DNA of 32,571 nucleotides from a bacterium (GCA_013791675.1 VMTI01000154.1:1-32571), one strand, 5' to 3'; shown: positions 23,883 through 32,301, numbered from the stretch's first letter. Notes: a model not told the origin generated them from the letters alone. Program-made: numbers and translations.

Positions 23883-24289
23883 CCGCAAAAATAAAACATA
23901 CAGGGGTTGATAGAAATAGATATAAAATTTATTTGAAAAAAGCCTTGGAATTTTATCAAAGCATGATTCAGGCCGAAGACTCAAAAAACTGGAATGCCGT
24001 TGGATTAAATAGCGTCCATTGCGCGATATCTGCTTGTGATGCTGTCGTTGTTTTTCATCTTGGCATGCGTTCTGTTTCCAGTCAGCATAGAGATGCCGTA
24101 GAATTGTTGGATAGCATTTTGATAAAGGGCGCGGATCAAAAATCGGGATTGTTGAATAGGATTCTTGCTAAAAAAAACATTGTTGAGTATGAAGACAGGG
24201 ATTTTCTGGAGAAGGAAGCAAAAGAGCTTATAAAATTGACGACAAGATTTTTTGAATGGGTTAAAGAAATTATACCGGAAGGCAGGTAG
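23879..24289 (+). CDS. HEPN-domain protein (probable toxin partner)
   Basis: A 136-aa all-helical protein of the HEPN superfamily, coupled by ATGA to the MNT gene with GGAGG just upstream. The sequence GMRSVSSQHRDAVELL contains R64-x5-H70, a candidate for the Rx4-6H RNase motif of HEPN toxins. The C-terminal KKNIVEYEDRDFLEKEAKELIKLTTRFFEWV matches the closing helices where other HEPN proteins carry R-x4-Y/H. Toxicity is not shown by sequence. It could instead be a substrate-binding partner for the nucleotidyltransferase. No terminator follows; 24290-24377 holds nothing recognisable. Confidence 0.78.
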   Translation: MTAKIKHTGVDRNRYKIYLKKALEFYQSMIQAEDSKNWNAVGLNSVHCAISACDAVVVFHLGMRSVSSQHRDAVELLDSILIKGADQKSGLLNRILAKKNIVEYEDRDFLEKEAKELIKLTTRFFEWVKEIIPEGR

Positions 24290-24377
24290 CTTTATAATGT
24301 CTATAGATGCGTGAAAGCGGAACTTGCTGCCAGTTTTATGATTGCAAGAGGCGGAGCCATTTTGATATATTTATAAC

Positions 24378-25277
24378 ATGAAAATACTTGTGACAGGCGC
24401 GGCGGGTTTTATAGGGTCAAATCTCACTCTTGAATTAGAGAGGAGATTCCCGGGGTATGAAATCACAGCTGTGGATAATTTTTTTTCCGGATGCAGTGAG
24501 AATCTGAAAAACTTCAAAGGGAAATTTGAAAACAGGGATATATCAAAAGGGCCCGTTCTTTCAGGCACATACGATATAATTTTTCATGAAGCCGCCATTA
24601 CCGACCCGCGATATGATAATGACAAAGAAATGGTTCGCTCAAATATACAGGGATTCAAAAACATAATAGAACTGGCCCGCTCATCCGGCGCGAAACTGGT
24701 TTACGCCTCATCCGCAAGCATGTACGGCAACGGCCCAGCGCCTCAGCGTGAAGATCAGAAAAAAGAAATTTTAAGCGCATACGCCGACAGCAAGCTGGCG
24801 ATGGATGTGATGGCGGAAGAGCTTTTCGGAAAAATGCACATAATCGGCCTCAGATATTTTAATGTTTTCGGCCCCGGTGAGGCGCACAAGGGCCGCCCGG
24901 CGAGCATGATATACCATCTTGTCAGGCAGATGAAAAGCGGAGCGGTGCCGCGCATTTTTAAAATGGGAGAGCAGAAAAGAGACCACATTTATGTGAAAGA
25001 TGCCGTTGAGGCGACAATTCTTGCCGCGGACGCCGGTAAAAGCGGCGTTTATAATGTCGGCACCGGCCTGGGCGTGGATTTTAACGAGCTTATTGCGGAT
25101 ATAAATTCTCTGCTGGGCACATCGCTCAAACCTGAGTATATTGACAATCCCTACGAAGGCACATATCAGAATCACACGCAGGCGGATACAAAAGCCGCCG
25201 AAAAATATCTTGGCTTTAAAGCCCGGTACAGTCTCAGCGCCGGCATAAGAGACTATATTGAAAATTACGGCCTTTAA
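24378..25277 (+). CDS. hldD: NAD-dependent epimerase, ADP-glyceromanno-heptose 6-epimerase-like
   Basis: An extended short-chain dehydrogenase of 299 aa. The Rossmann motif is TGAAGFIGSNL, the catalytic triad Ser in YASSASMYG, with YADSK. The stretch GLRYFNVFGPGEAHKGRPASMIYHL and the ending YEGTYQNHTQADTKAAEKYLGF closely follow HldD (RYFNVYGPxExHKGxMASV..., FTQAD). It would supply L-glycero-D-manno-heptose for LPS core, consistent with a Gram-negative envelope. The other hld genes are not here, so a related UDP-hexose epimerase remains possible. No clear Shine-Dalgarno precedes the ATG. Confidence 0.8.
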   Translation: MKILVTGAAGFIGSNLTLELERRFPGYEITAVDNFFSGCSENLKNFKGKFENRDISKGPVLSGTYDIIFHEAAITDPRYDNDKEMVRSNIQGFKNIIELARSSGAKLVYASSASMYGNGPAPQREDQKKEILSAYADSKLAMDVMAEELFGKMHIIGLRYFNVFGPGEAHKGRPASMIYHLVRQMKSGAVPRIFKMGEQKRDHIYVKDAVEATILAADAGKSGVYNVGTGLGVDFNELIADINSLLGTSLKPEYIDNPYEGTYQNHTQADTKAAEKYLGFKARYSLSAGIRDYIENYGL

Positions 25278-25349
25278 ATATCACTGAAATTGTGCCGTAA
25301 TCAGTCACGAAAAATATCCGCCTTACTTCAATCCTGCTGCTATAAAGGG

Positions 25350-25367
25350 CAAGACCTGACCCCATTC
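25350..25367. repeat. Single arm of the REPIN-like element
   Basis: CAAGACCTGACCCCATTC is the exact reverse complement of the left end of the hairpin element at 10845-10862, including the GAAT outside the arm. No partner arm lies nearby, so this is a solo or truncated copy. It lies 18 bp upstream of the -35 of the fur promoter. The rest of 25278-25384 shows no gene. Confidence 0.75.
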
Positions 25368-25384
25368 ATAATTTTCCGCGACGG

Positions 25385-25413
25385 TTGACAATTGGGACTT
25401 AAAAATATAGAAT
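25385..25413 (+). promoter_or_regulatory. Sigma70-like promoter of fur-feoAB
   Basis: TTGACA (25385-25390), a 17-bp spacer and TAGAAT (25408-25413), identical in both boxes and spacing to the promoter at 16993. The Fur-box-like palindrome begins 5 bp after the -10, on the expected transcription start. Confidence 0.8.
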
Positions 25414-25417
25414 CCTA

Positions 25418-25436
25418 ATTGAGAATTAATCTCAAT
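25418..25436 (+). promoter_or_regulatory. Fur-box-like operator
   Basis: ATTGAGA-ATTAA-TCTCAAT has perfect 7-bp arms around five bases. It also reads as a 7-1-7 TGAGAAT-T-AATCTCA, resembling the TGATAAT-N-ATTATCA Fur consensus with one arm mismatch. Its place at the transcription start of fur itself suggests iron-dependent autorepression together with feoAB. Confidence 0.72.
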
Positions 25437-25453
25437 AAAAAATAAAGGTATTT

Positions 25454-25909
25454 ATGAACAAAGAAATAGAAAATAAATTCTGTTCTTATCTCAGAAGTAA
25501 CGGGATGAGATGCACGGCGGAGCGGAAAATTATTTTACGCGAGGTCTTTGCTATTCACCGGCATTTTGATACGGAAGATCTTTTCCGGATTGTCCACCGG
25601 AAAAAAACCGGCATTTCGCACGCTTCAGTGTACAGAACCCTTCCGCTCCTTGTAAAGGCGGGGCTTGTCAGCAGAACCGCCGTCGCCGCGGGTAAAGCCG
25701 TGTATGAACATGTTTATGGTCACCGTCATCATGACCATATGATGTGTATACGATGCGGAAAATATATAGAATTCACAAATGATAAGATTGAAAAGTTACA
25801 GTTAACAATTTGCGCTGAATATGAGTTTAAACCGACATATCACACGCTGCAAATCAAAGGTTTGTGCAGGAATTGCGCGCAGAAAGTTAAAAGGAGAAAG
25901 CAGCGATGA
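25454..25909 (+). CDS. fur: Fur-family metalloregulator
   Basis: A 151-aa Fur protein. The N-terminal winged helix reads RCTAERKIILREVFAIHRHFDTEDLFRIVHRKKTGISHASVYRTLPLLVKAGLV. The dimerisation and metal part has HRHHDHMMCIRCGKYIEF and GLCRNCAQK, with the regulatory His cluster and both CxxC pairs of the structural zinc site. AAAGG lies 5 bp before the ATG. Heading an operon with feoA and feoB, iron is the likely metal rather than zinc or peroxide sensing. Confidence 0.93.
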   Translation: MNKEIENKFCSYLRSNGMRCTAERKIILREVFAIHRHFDTEDLFRIVHRKKTGISHASVYRTLPLLVKAGLVSRTAVAAGKAVYEHVYGHRHHDHMMCIRCGKYIEFTNDKIEKLQLTICAEYEFKPTYHTLQIKGLCRNCAQKVKRRKQR

Positions 25910-26145
25910 AGAAAAATCTTATAGAAATGGAAGACGCACAGAAAGGTGTTATAAGTTCGCTTGAGGGCGGGGATTTTTTTCGAAACAAACTGAGCGCCAT
26001 GGGAATTTCCGAAGGCGCCCGGATACAAAAAATAACGGGGCATTTTATGGGAGGCCCTGTGCTTATAAAGGTCAGAAACGCGGAAATCGCCGTAGGCCGC
26101 GGCATGGCGGAAAAGATAATAGTGGAAGTTGAAGAAAGCTTATGA
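25906..26145 (+). CDS. feoA: Ferrous iron transport protein A
   Basis: A 79-aa SH3-like cytoplasmic protein that assists FeoB. The typical core is seen: LSAMGISEGARIQKITGHFMGGPVLIKVRNAEIAVGRGMAEKIIVE. ATGA overlaps join it to both fur and feoB, so stoichiometry is probably set by coupled translation. Confidence 0.92.
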   Translation: MKKNLIEMEDAQKGVISSLEGGDFFRNKLSAMGISEGARIQKITGHFMGGPVLIKVRNAEIAVGRGMAEKIIVEVEESL

Positions 26146-27848
26146 AAAAAATACTTCTCATGGGAAATCCAAATGTCGGGAAAAGCGCCGTGTTTTCACG
26201 GCTCACCGGAGTTAATGTCATTGCTTCAAATTATCCCGGAACGACAGTGGAATTTACCAGAGGATACATGTTGATAGACGGTGAAAAAGTTGAAGTTATT
26301 GATGTGCCGGGCGTTTACGGCCTTCTGGCCGCCTCCCGCGCCGAGGAAGTCGCGCTTAATATGCTTGAGGAAGGGGATGTCATACTTGATATAGTGGATT
26401 CAACGAAACTTGAAAGAAATCTTAATCTTACTCTGCAGCTGATAAAGACCGCTAAGCCCATGATTCTGGTTTTGAATATGTGGGATGAAATAAAGCACAT
26501 GGGAATTGAAATAAACAGAGAAAAGCTTGAAGAGATACTGGGATTGCCGGCCGTGGCCGTGTGCGCTTTAACGGGAGAAGGTATAAAAGCGCTTCGCAGC
26601 CGCATCAAGGAAGCCGCAGTCAGCTCTTTTGACGGGGGGGGCGAAAATGAGTGGGGAACGATAGGGGAAATTATAGAAAAAACGCAAACTCTTTCTCATC
26701 GTCATCACACACTTATGGAAACTCTAGGTGACGCAAGTGTCAGCCCTTATACGGGTATCCCAATAGCGCTTTTAACGGGTTTCGTCTCATTTAAAATTAT
26801 CAGATTCATAGGCGAGGGGCTTATCTCTTATGTTTTTGAGCCGCTTTTTGAAAAATTGTGGCTGCCGCTTATAATGAAAGTATCCGCGCTTATAGGCGCG
26901 AATACGTTGGCGGGCAAGATAATTGTGGGTGAGCTTATAGACGGAAATGTGGATTTTATTCAGTCAATGGGCGTTTTGACGACGGGGTTATACGTGCCGC
27001 TGGCAATGGTGCTGCCTTATGTCTTTTCCTTTTACCTTGTTTTGAGTTTTCTTGAGGATTCCGGATATTTGCCGAGGCTGGGAATACTTCTTGACGGGTT
27101 TATGCACAAAATAGGCCTTCATGGGTTGGCGATAATACCAATGATTTTAGGGCTGGGCTGCAATGTGCCGGCGGCGCTGTCAACGAGAATTCTGGAAACT
27201 CGCAGGGAGAGATTTATCGCCGCCACACTCATGGCGATAGCGGTTCCCTGCATGGCGCAGATAGCTATGATTGTAGGCCTTGCCGGAAAATTCGGGGCGA
27301 AGGCGCTGGCTCTTATATTCGGCACACTTTTTATTGTGTGGCTCGTTCTGGGCGTTTTGCAGAATCTTATAATCAAAGGAGATTCCCCCGAGATATTTGT
27401 TGAAATCCCGCCTTACCGCCTGCCGTATTTTAACGCGCTTTTGAAAAAAGTGCTGATGAGAATAAGGTGGTTTTTAGGTGAGGCGCTCCCTTTCGTGATG
27501 CTCGGAGTTCTGGCGGTGAATTTTCTTTACGCATTAGGCGTTATTTCATTTATAGGGCATATTTCACGTCCTGTTATAACGGGCATTATGGGTTTGCCGG
27601 AAGAGGCCGCGGCCGCTCTTGTCGTCGGATTTTTGAGAAAAGATGTGGCGGTGGGAATGCTGGCTCCTTTGGGCCTTTCAATGAAACAGCTTGTTATAAC
27701 TTCAGTGGCGCTGACCATGTATTTTCCGTGCATGGCGACTTTTGCCGTGATGATAAAAGAACTCGGATGGAAAGACATGCTGTTGTCGGCGGCTATTATG
27801 ATGGTTTCCACTATTTTTGTCGCGGGAATTCTAAATATTATTTTATGA
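26142..27848 (+). CDS. feoB: Ferrous iron transporter B
   Basis: Inner-membrane Fe2+ permease with an N-terminal G domain: G1 GNPNVGKS, G2 NYPGTTVE, G3 DVPGVYGL, G4 NMWD and G5 near CALTGEG. Two Gate modules follow, with GLGCNVPAALSTR, AVPCMAQIAM and TMYFPCMATFAV; the Cys residues match those implicated in iron passage. At 568 aa it is a compact form: the linker between G domain and membrane part is short, and it ends at the last TM helix with no C-terminal cytoplasmic extension. Confidence 0.95.
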   Translation: MKKILLMGNPNVGKSAVFSRLTGVNVIASNYPGTTVEFTRGYMLIDGEKVEVIDVPGVYGLLAASRAEEVALNMLEEGDVILDIVDSTKLERNLNLTLQLIKTAKPMILVLNMWDEIKHMGIEINREKLEEILGLPAVAVCALTGEGIKALRSRIKEAAVSSFDGGGENEWGTIGEIIEKTQTLSHRHHTLMETLGDASVSPYTGIPIALLTGFVSFKIIRFIGEGLISYVFEPLFEKLWLPLIMKVSALIGANTLAGKIIVGELIDGNVDFIQSMGVLTTGLYVPLAMVLPYVFSFYLVLSFLEDSGYLPRLGILLDGFMHKIGLHGLAIIPMILGLGCNVPAALSTRILETRRERFIAATLMAIAVPCMAQIAMIVGLAGKFGAKALALIFGTLFIVWLVLGVLQNLIIKGDSPEIFVEIPPYRLPYFNALLKKVLMRIRWFLGEALPFVMLGVLAVNFLYALGVISFIGHISRPVITGIMGLPEEAAAALVVGFLRKDVAVGMLAPLGLSMKQLVITSVALTMYFPCMATFAVMIKELGWKDMLLSAAIMMVSTIFVAGILNIIL

Positions 27849-27891
27849 GCGCAATGGCAGCAAAAACCGCGGGAAATTTTAGGGAGGAAAA

Positions 27892-28551
27892 ATGATAGAG
27901 AGCAATGTGAGAAAACTTCTTGATGAAATTCCTCCGGGCGTTGACATTGTGGCCGCCGCCAAGACACGCAGCGCCTCTGAAATTACGTGCGCTGTGAAAG
28001 CCGGAGTAAAAATTATAGGTGAAAATTACGCGCAGGAGCTGCTTGAAGTTTATGATGCGGTGAAAGAGCCCGTCCTGTGGCATTTTATAGGGCATATTCA
28101 GACGAATAAAGTCAGGCAGATAGTTGAAAAGGTTGATATGATCGAGACGCTGGATTCCATGCGCCTGGCCAGGGAAATAGATAAGAGATGCGCCGTGATA
28201 GGAAAAGTTATGCCGGTGCTGGTGGAAATAAATATCGCGCGGGAAAGCGAAAAGTCCGGCGCGCGTCCGGAAGATACTGAAGATTTTGTGAGGGCGTTGG
28301 CGGTATATAAAAACATTGAAGTGAAAGGCCTTATGACTATGGGCCCTCCCGATGCTGACGGTGAGGAGGCCCGGTCTTATTTTAGGCAGGCGCGTGTTTT
28401 ATTTGATAAAATAAAAAATCTAGCGTTAAAAGGCGCGGATATGAAATATCTTTCCATGGGGATGACATCTTCTTATATGGCCGCTGTGGAAGAAGGTGCT
28501 AATCTGGTGAGGATAGGAACGAAAATATTCGGGGAGAGAAATTATGATTGA
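27892..28551 (+). CDS. yggS: PLP homeostasis protein, YggS family
   Basis: A single-domain alanine-racemase-fold protein that binds PLP and buffers its level (family knowledge). Seen: the PLP lysine in AAAKTR, IGENYAQE, LWHFIGHIQTNKVR, VLVEINIARESEKSG, KGLMTMGPP and LSMGMTSSYMAAVEEGANLVRIGTKIFG. Length 219 aa is normal. GGGAGG lies 4 bp upstream of the ATG. It is not obviously part of the feo operon (43-bp gap) and overlaps the Nudix gene by 8 bp. Confidence 0.94.
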   Translation: MIESNVRKLLDEIPPGVDIVAAAKTRSASEITCAVKAGVKIIGENYAQELLEVYDAVKEPVLWHFIGHIQTNKVRQIVEKVDMIETLDSMRLAREIDKRCAVIGKVMPVLVEINIARESEKSGARPEDTEDFVRALAVYKNIEVKGLMTMGPPDADGEEARSYFRQARVLFDKIKNLALKGADMKYLSMGMTSSYMAAVEEGANLVRIGTKIFGERNYD

Positions 28552-29050
28552 AAAAAAAGCCGTTTTTAAATTTTGTCCCATGTGCAGGGCTATGCTGGAA
28601 GTCAAGGATATAGACGGGGCTGCCCGTCTTGTCTGCGGTGGATGCGGATGGATAAACTATCAGAATCCTGTTCCAGTGGCTGTGGCCGCGGTGCTTAATG
28701 CGCGCCGGGATGTGCTTATTACACGCAGGACTTTTGCGCCGGCCGCCGGTCAGTGGTCGCTCCCCGGCGGTTTTGTTGAATATAATGAGCATCCCGCGGA
28801 TGCCTGCCTTAGGGAGCTCAGGGAAGAAACCGGTATAAAGGGCGAGATAATCCGTCTTGCGGGCATATATAATTTCAGCAGCAGGATTCATGGTTCTCTG
28901 CTTGTCATAGGCTATGAGGTGAAGGCTTTGTCCGAAGAATTAAAACTTAATGAGGAAATCAGTGAGGCGAAATTTACTGAATACAAAGATGTGCCGTATA
29001 TAACTTTTGCCAGTCACAGAAAACTTTTAAAAGACATTTTTGAACGCTGA
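28544..29050 (+). CDS. Nudix hydrolase with N-terminal zinc ribbon
   Basis: A 168-aa protein. The zinc ribbon is CPMC..CGGCG (residues 11-35), and the Nudix fold carries the full box GGFVEYNEHPADACLRELREETGI (Gx5Ex7REUxEExGU). The arrangement resembles NudC-like or ADP-ribose/NADH pyrophosphatases and related housecleaning enzymes, though the NudC SQPWPFPxS signature is absent. The substrate is unknown. It overlaps yggS by 8 bp and converges on aroF with a 32-bp gap that has no visible terminator. Confidence 0.9.
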   Translation: MIEKKAVFKFCPMCRAMLEVKDIDGAARLVCGGCGWINYQNPVPVAVAAVLNARRDVLITRRTFAPAAGQWSLPGGFVEYNEHPADACLRELREETGIKGEIIRLAGIYNFSSRIHGSLLVIGYEVKALSEELKLNEEISEAKFTEYKDVPYITFASHRKLLKDIFER

Positions 29051-29082
29051 ACCGATAAAGGGTAAATACACCAAAAGGGGAA

Positions 29083-30096
29083 TTAGAGCGTTTTTCCGAC
29101 GGCGGCGGCTATGGGTTTTATTTTCTGCATGATGTCGGCGAAAGTTTTCTCGTCTATTGTCTGGGCGGCGTCAGAAAGCGCGTTTTTGGGGTCGTGATGC
29201 ACTTCCACTATAATTCCGTCGGCACCTGATGCCGCCGCGGCCAGGCACATTGACGGAACAAGGTCTCTTAACCCGGTGGAATGTGACGGATCTATGATGA
29301 CCGGCAGATGAGATTCTTTTTTAAGAAAAGGCACGGCGCTGATATCGAGAGTGAAGCGCGTTGACTGCGCGAAAGTGCGTATTCCTCTTTCGCACAGGAT
29401 GACATTCTGATTTCCGCCGCTGAGGACATATTCCGCCGCCATAAGAAGTTCGTTGAGTGTCGCGGACATTCCACGCTTAATCATGACTGGTGTGTTTATT
29501 TTTCCCAGCTCGCGCAGAAGATTAAAATTCTGCATATTCCGCGCTCCGACCTGAAGAATGTCGGCGTATTTGGCGACAAGTTCAATCTGTGAAATCTCCA
29601 TAACCTCTGTTATTATTTTTAGTCCGGTAAGTTTTCTCGCTTCCGCAAGATATTTGAGGCCTTCTTCGCCGAGCCCCTGAAAAGAGTATGGCGATGTGCG
29701 GGGTTTGAAAGCGCCGCCTCTTAGAAAACCCGCACCATATTTTTTTATCATCCGTGCGGTTTTAAGAAGACTCGCGCGGTTTTCAACAGAACATGGGCCG
29801 GCCATTACCGTAAATTTTCCGCCGCCTATTTTTTTGTTCCCACAGTTTATAACGCTGTCTTCGGGATGCACCTGGCGGCCGGCGAGCTTATAGGGTTTTG
29901 ATATCTGGACAATGCTTTTGACAGCGGGGTCCGCTTCAAAAAATTCTTTTAGAAGTATCGCGTTTTCGCCTATCACTCCTATTGTTGTATCCGAGGCGCC
30001 TTTTGAGTAGTGAGCTTTGAAGCCGTAAGATGTTATTTTTTTCTCAAGCCGCGTTATATCTCTTTTTGAAACATTTCTTTTTAGTATCAGTATCAT
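29083..30096 (-). CDS. aroF: 3-deoxy-7-phosphoheptulonate synthase (DAHP synthase, type I-beta)
   Basis: Condenses phosphoenolpyruvate and erythrose 4-phosphate, the first shikimate step. Residues 1-70 form a ferredoxin-like regulatory domain (ILKRNVSKRDITRLEKKI), as in the Thermotoga enzyme, where it mediates inhibition by aromatic amino acids. The barrel has MAGPCSVENRASL, FLRGGAFKPRTSPYSFQGLG, ITEVM, LQVGARNMQNF, KRGMSATLNE, ILCERGIRTF, DPSHSTGLRDLV and GIIVEVHHDPKNALSD. Length 337 aa is typical. It is last in the scpB-pheA-hisC-aroF run, 1 bp after hisC. Confidence 0.95.
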   Translation of the reverse strand: MILILKRNVSKRDITRLEKKITSYGFKAHYSKGASDTTIGVIGENAILLKEFFEADPAVKSIVQISKPYKLAGRQVHPEDSVINCGNKKIGGGKFTVMAGPCSVENRASLLKTARMIKKYGAGFLRGGAFKPRTSPYSFQGLGEEGLKYLAEARKLTGLKIITEVMEISQIELVAKYADILQVGARNMQNFNLLRELGKINTPVMIKRGMSATLNELLMAAEYVLSGGNQNVILCERGIRTFAQSTRFTLDISAVPFLKKESHLPVIIDPSHSTGLRDLVPSMCLAAAASGADGIIVEVHHDPKNALSDAAQTIDEKTFADIMQKIKPIAAAVGKTL

Positions 30097-30097
30097 T

Positions 30098-31225
30098 TTA
30101 TTTTCCTTTTGGTGCGCCTCGAAGGCGTACGGCTACTTTTTTGATTTTTTTTAGGCATTTTATGAAGAAATCATTTTCGGCGGGTTTACCCACGGTCACT
30201 CTTATGAATTCGGGCAGTTCGTATTCCGCCATTCCCCGCACTATTACGCCCAGTTTAAGCAGTGCCGTGAAAATTTTGTTTCCGTCACCCACATTCACAA
30301 GCAGAAAATTAGTCTGTGAGGGGACAAATTTCAGATTCATTTCGGTAAGATTTTTTTCCAATCGTTTTTTCTCATCCAGAATTTTTCTGCATGTGCGGGA
30401 GACATAACTATCGTCGTCAAGCGCCGCAATAGCTCCGGCCTGGGAGAGGGATGTCGTGTTAAAAGGCGGCCTGATGCGCTCAATGATTTCGCATATTTCT
30501 TCCGGCGCCACGGCAAAACCCAGTCTCATACCCGCCATGCCGTAGGTTTTTGAGAACGTGCGGAGAATTATTATTTTTTTACCGGCTTTAAAATATTTTA
30601 TGGCTGTCACATAATCTTTAGCGTCGGCAAAATCAGCATAGGCTTCGTCAAAGACAATCATGGGAGCGTTTTTATTTTTCTTCAGAATCGCGAACATTTT
30701 ATCTATTTCTTTTTTGCTGCTGTATGTGCCGGTGGGATTGCTGGGGTTGGTCACAAAAAGAAATTTGTCGCGTTTCCCTGCGGCTTCGGCCATTTTTACG
30801 AGGTCATGCGCGTAGTTTTTCATATCTACCGTTTTTGTTTCGGCGCTCATAAGATCGGCCGCCATACGGTAGCGGATGAAAGCGTGCCGGGAAACTATTA
30901 TGCGGTCGCACGGGTCCAGGAAAGCCTTTCCGAGCAGCTCTATAATTTCATCGGCGCCGTTACCCACGATAATATTTTCAGCTTTTACGCCCATTTTTTT
31001 CGCTATTTTATGTTTCAGTTCATAAGCGTTTGAATCCGGATAGCGGTTGACGGCCGCCGCATTCTGGCGTATGGCGGCGAGCACTTTTTTAGGCGGTTCA
31101 TAGGGATTTTCGTTTGACGCCAGCTTCACCACTTTTTTAAGTTTATACAGGCGTTTTATTTCGCTTATGGGCCTTCCGGCGATATAAGGTGAAAAAGAGC
31201 TAACGGCTTTTCTCGGTTTAATCAT
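30098..31225 (-). CDS. hisC: Histidinol-phosphate / aromatic aminotransferase
   Basis: A PLP-dependent class I aminotransferase of 375 aa. Seen: LASNENPYEPPKKV, RYPDSNAYELK, VGNGADEIIELL, TNPSNPTGTY, FDEAYADFAD, the PLP lysine in RTFSKTYGMAGMRLGFA, and FIRVTVGKPAEND. The track's 421-aa start lies inside pheA; ATG 31225, which overlaps the pheA stop (ATGA) and starts MIKPRKAVSSFSPYI, fits the family. HisC proteins often accept aromatic substrates. Sitting between pheA and aroF, this one probably transaminates phenylpyruvate, perhaps as well as imidazole acetol phosphate (inference). Confidence 0.92.
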   Translation of the reverse strand: MIKPRKAVSSFSPYIAGRPISEIKRLYKLKKVVKLASNENPYEPPKKVLAAIRQNAAAVNRYPDSNAYELKHKIAKKMGVKAENIIVGNGADEIIELLGKAFLDPCDRIIVSRHAFIRYRMAADLMSAETKTVDMKNYAHDLVKMAEAAGKRDKFLFVTNPSNPTGTYSSKKEIDKMFAILKKNKNAPMIVFDEAYADFADAKDYVTAIKYFKAGKKIIILRTFSKTYGMAGMRLGFAVAPEEICEIIERIRPPFNTTSLSQAGAIAALDDDSYVSRTCRKILDEKKRLEKNLTEMNLKFVPSQTNFLLVNVGDGNKIFTALLKLGVIVRGMAEYELPEFIRVTVGKPAENDFFIKCLKKIKKVAVRLRGAPKGK

Positions 31226-32301
31226 GATTTCGGCAGCCTTCCTTCGGGATAAGAACCCAGGATTTTCAGAGAGTCGCAGAACTTTGACAGTTCGGATACG
31301 ACATTCTGTATTTTTTTCTGAAGGATGTGCCCCTCGCAGTCCACAAAAAAGAAATATTCCCACGCTTTTTTCTTACTCGGCCGTGATTCTATTTTACTGA
31401 GATTTATTTTTCTTTTTTTAAAGGGGGACAGCGCGTCGTGAAGAATTCCCGGCCTGTCTTTAAGAGAAAAAAGAAAAGATGTTTTGTCTTTTCCGCTCGG
31501 CGATGGTATCGTTTTGCCCATAACAAGAAAGCGCGTGTAATTCTGAGACAGGTCTTCAATGTGCTCGTCCAGTATATTCATGCCGTATATTTCCGCGGCA
31601 AATCTTGAGGAGATCGCCGCCCCCAGAGTCGGCCATTTCGCCGCCAGTTTAACAGCCTCCGCCGTGCTGGACACCTCAATTTGTTCGGCGAACGGCAGGT
31701 TGCGTGAAATGTAATTTCTGCATTGGCCGAAAACCGAAGGATGGGAATAAAGTTTTTTTATTTTGCTTTTGTTTTTTCCGCTTGCCACAAGGCATTCTGA
31801 AATCGCCAGATATTCCTCGTTAATTATTTTAAGAGATGAATTGACGAACATATCCATTGTGTGATTCACCATTCCTTCGGTGGAATTTTCTATGGGTACA
31901 ACACCGTAATCCGCGCGCCCTGTTTCAACGGAAGAAAATACATCTCCTATGGATACAGCAGGCATATAATCGCAGAAAGAGCCGAATATTTTAACGGCCG
32001 CGTTATGCGTAAATGTGGCTTGGGGACCCAGGTATGATATGGATAGGGTTTTCTGCAGATTTCTGCACGATGATATAACTGTTCGCATCACCTCTTCCGC
32101 TATTGCCGCGTTCTCGGCGGTGAGGTTCGCGGTTATTTTTTTCAGAATCTGCTCTTCTCTTTCGGGCCGGTAAATATCCTCGCCGCGCTTTCTTTTATAT
32201 AAAGCCACTTCTCCCGCGAGGCTTATTCTTTTCAGAAGCGCCCGCGTGAGCTCGCCGTCAACTTTGTCTATTTCCCGCCGGATTTGTTCTATCTTTTTCA
32301 T
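31222..32301 (-). CDS. pheA: Bifunctional chorismate mutase / prephenate dehydratase
   Basis: A P-protein making phenylpyruvate from chorismate. The AroQ-type chorismate mutase occupies about 1-85 (IRREIDKVDGELTRALLKRISLAGEVALYKR..YRPEREEQIL). The dehydratase core is about 90-265 (YLGPQATFTHNAA, VPIENSTEGMVNHTMDMF, the catalytic Thr in SQNYTRFLV). The ACT domain is C-terminal (SFLFSLKDRPGILHDALSPFKKRKINLSKIESRPSKKKAWEYFFFVD), so phenylalanine feedback is expected. At 359 aa all three domains are present. The ATG overlaps the scpB stop (ATGA), and its own stop overlaps hisC. Confidence 0.95.
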   Translation of the reverse strand: MKKIEQIRREIDKVDGELTRALLKRISLAGEVALYKRKRGEDIYRPEREEQILKKITANLTAENAAIAEEVMRTVISSCRNLQKTLSISYLGPQATFTHNAAVKIFGSFCDYMPAVSIGDVFSSVETGRADYGVVPIENSTEGMVNHTMDMFVNSSLKIINEEYLAISECLVASGKNKSKIKKLYSHPSVFGQCRNYISRNLPFAEQIEVSSTAEAVKLAAKWPTLGAAISSRFAAEIYGMNILDEHIEDLSQNYTRFLVMGKTIPSPSGKDKTSFLFSLKDRPGILHDALSPFKKRKINLSKIESRPSKKKAWEYFFFVDCEGHILQKKIQNVVSELSKFCDSLKILGSYPEGRLPKS

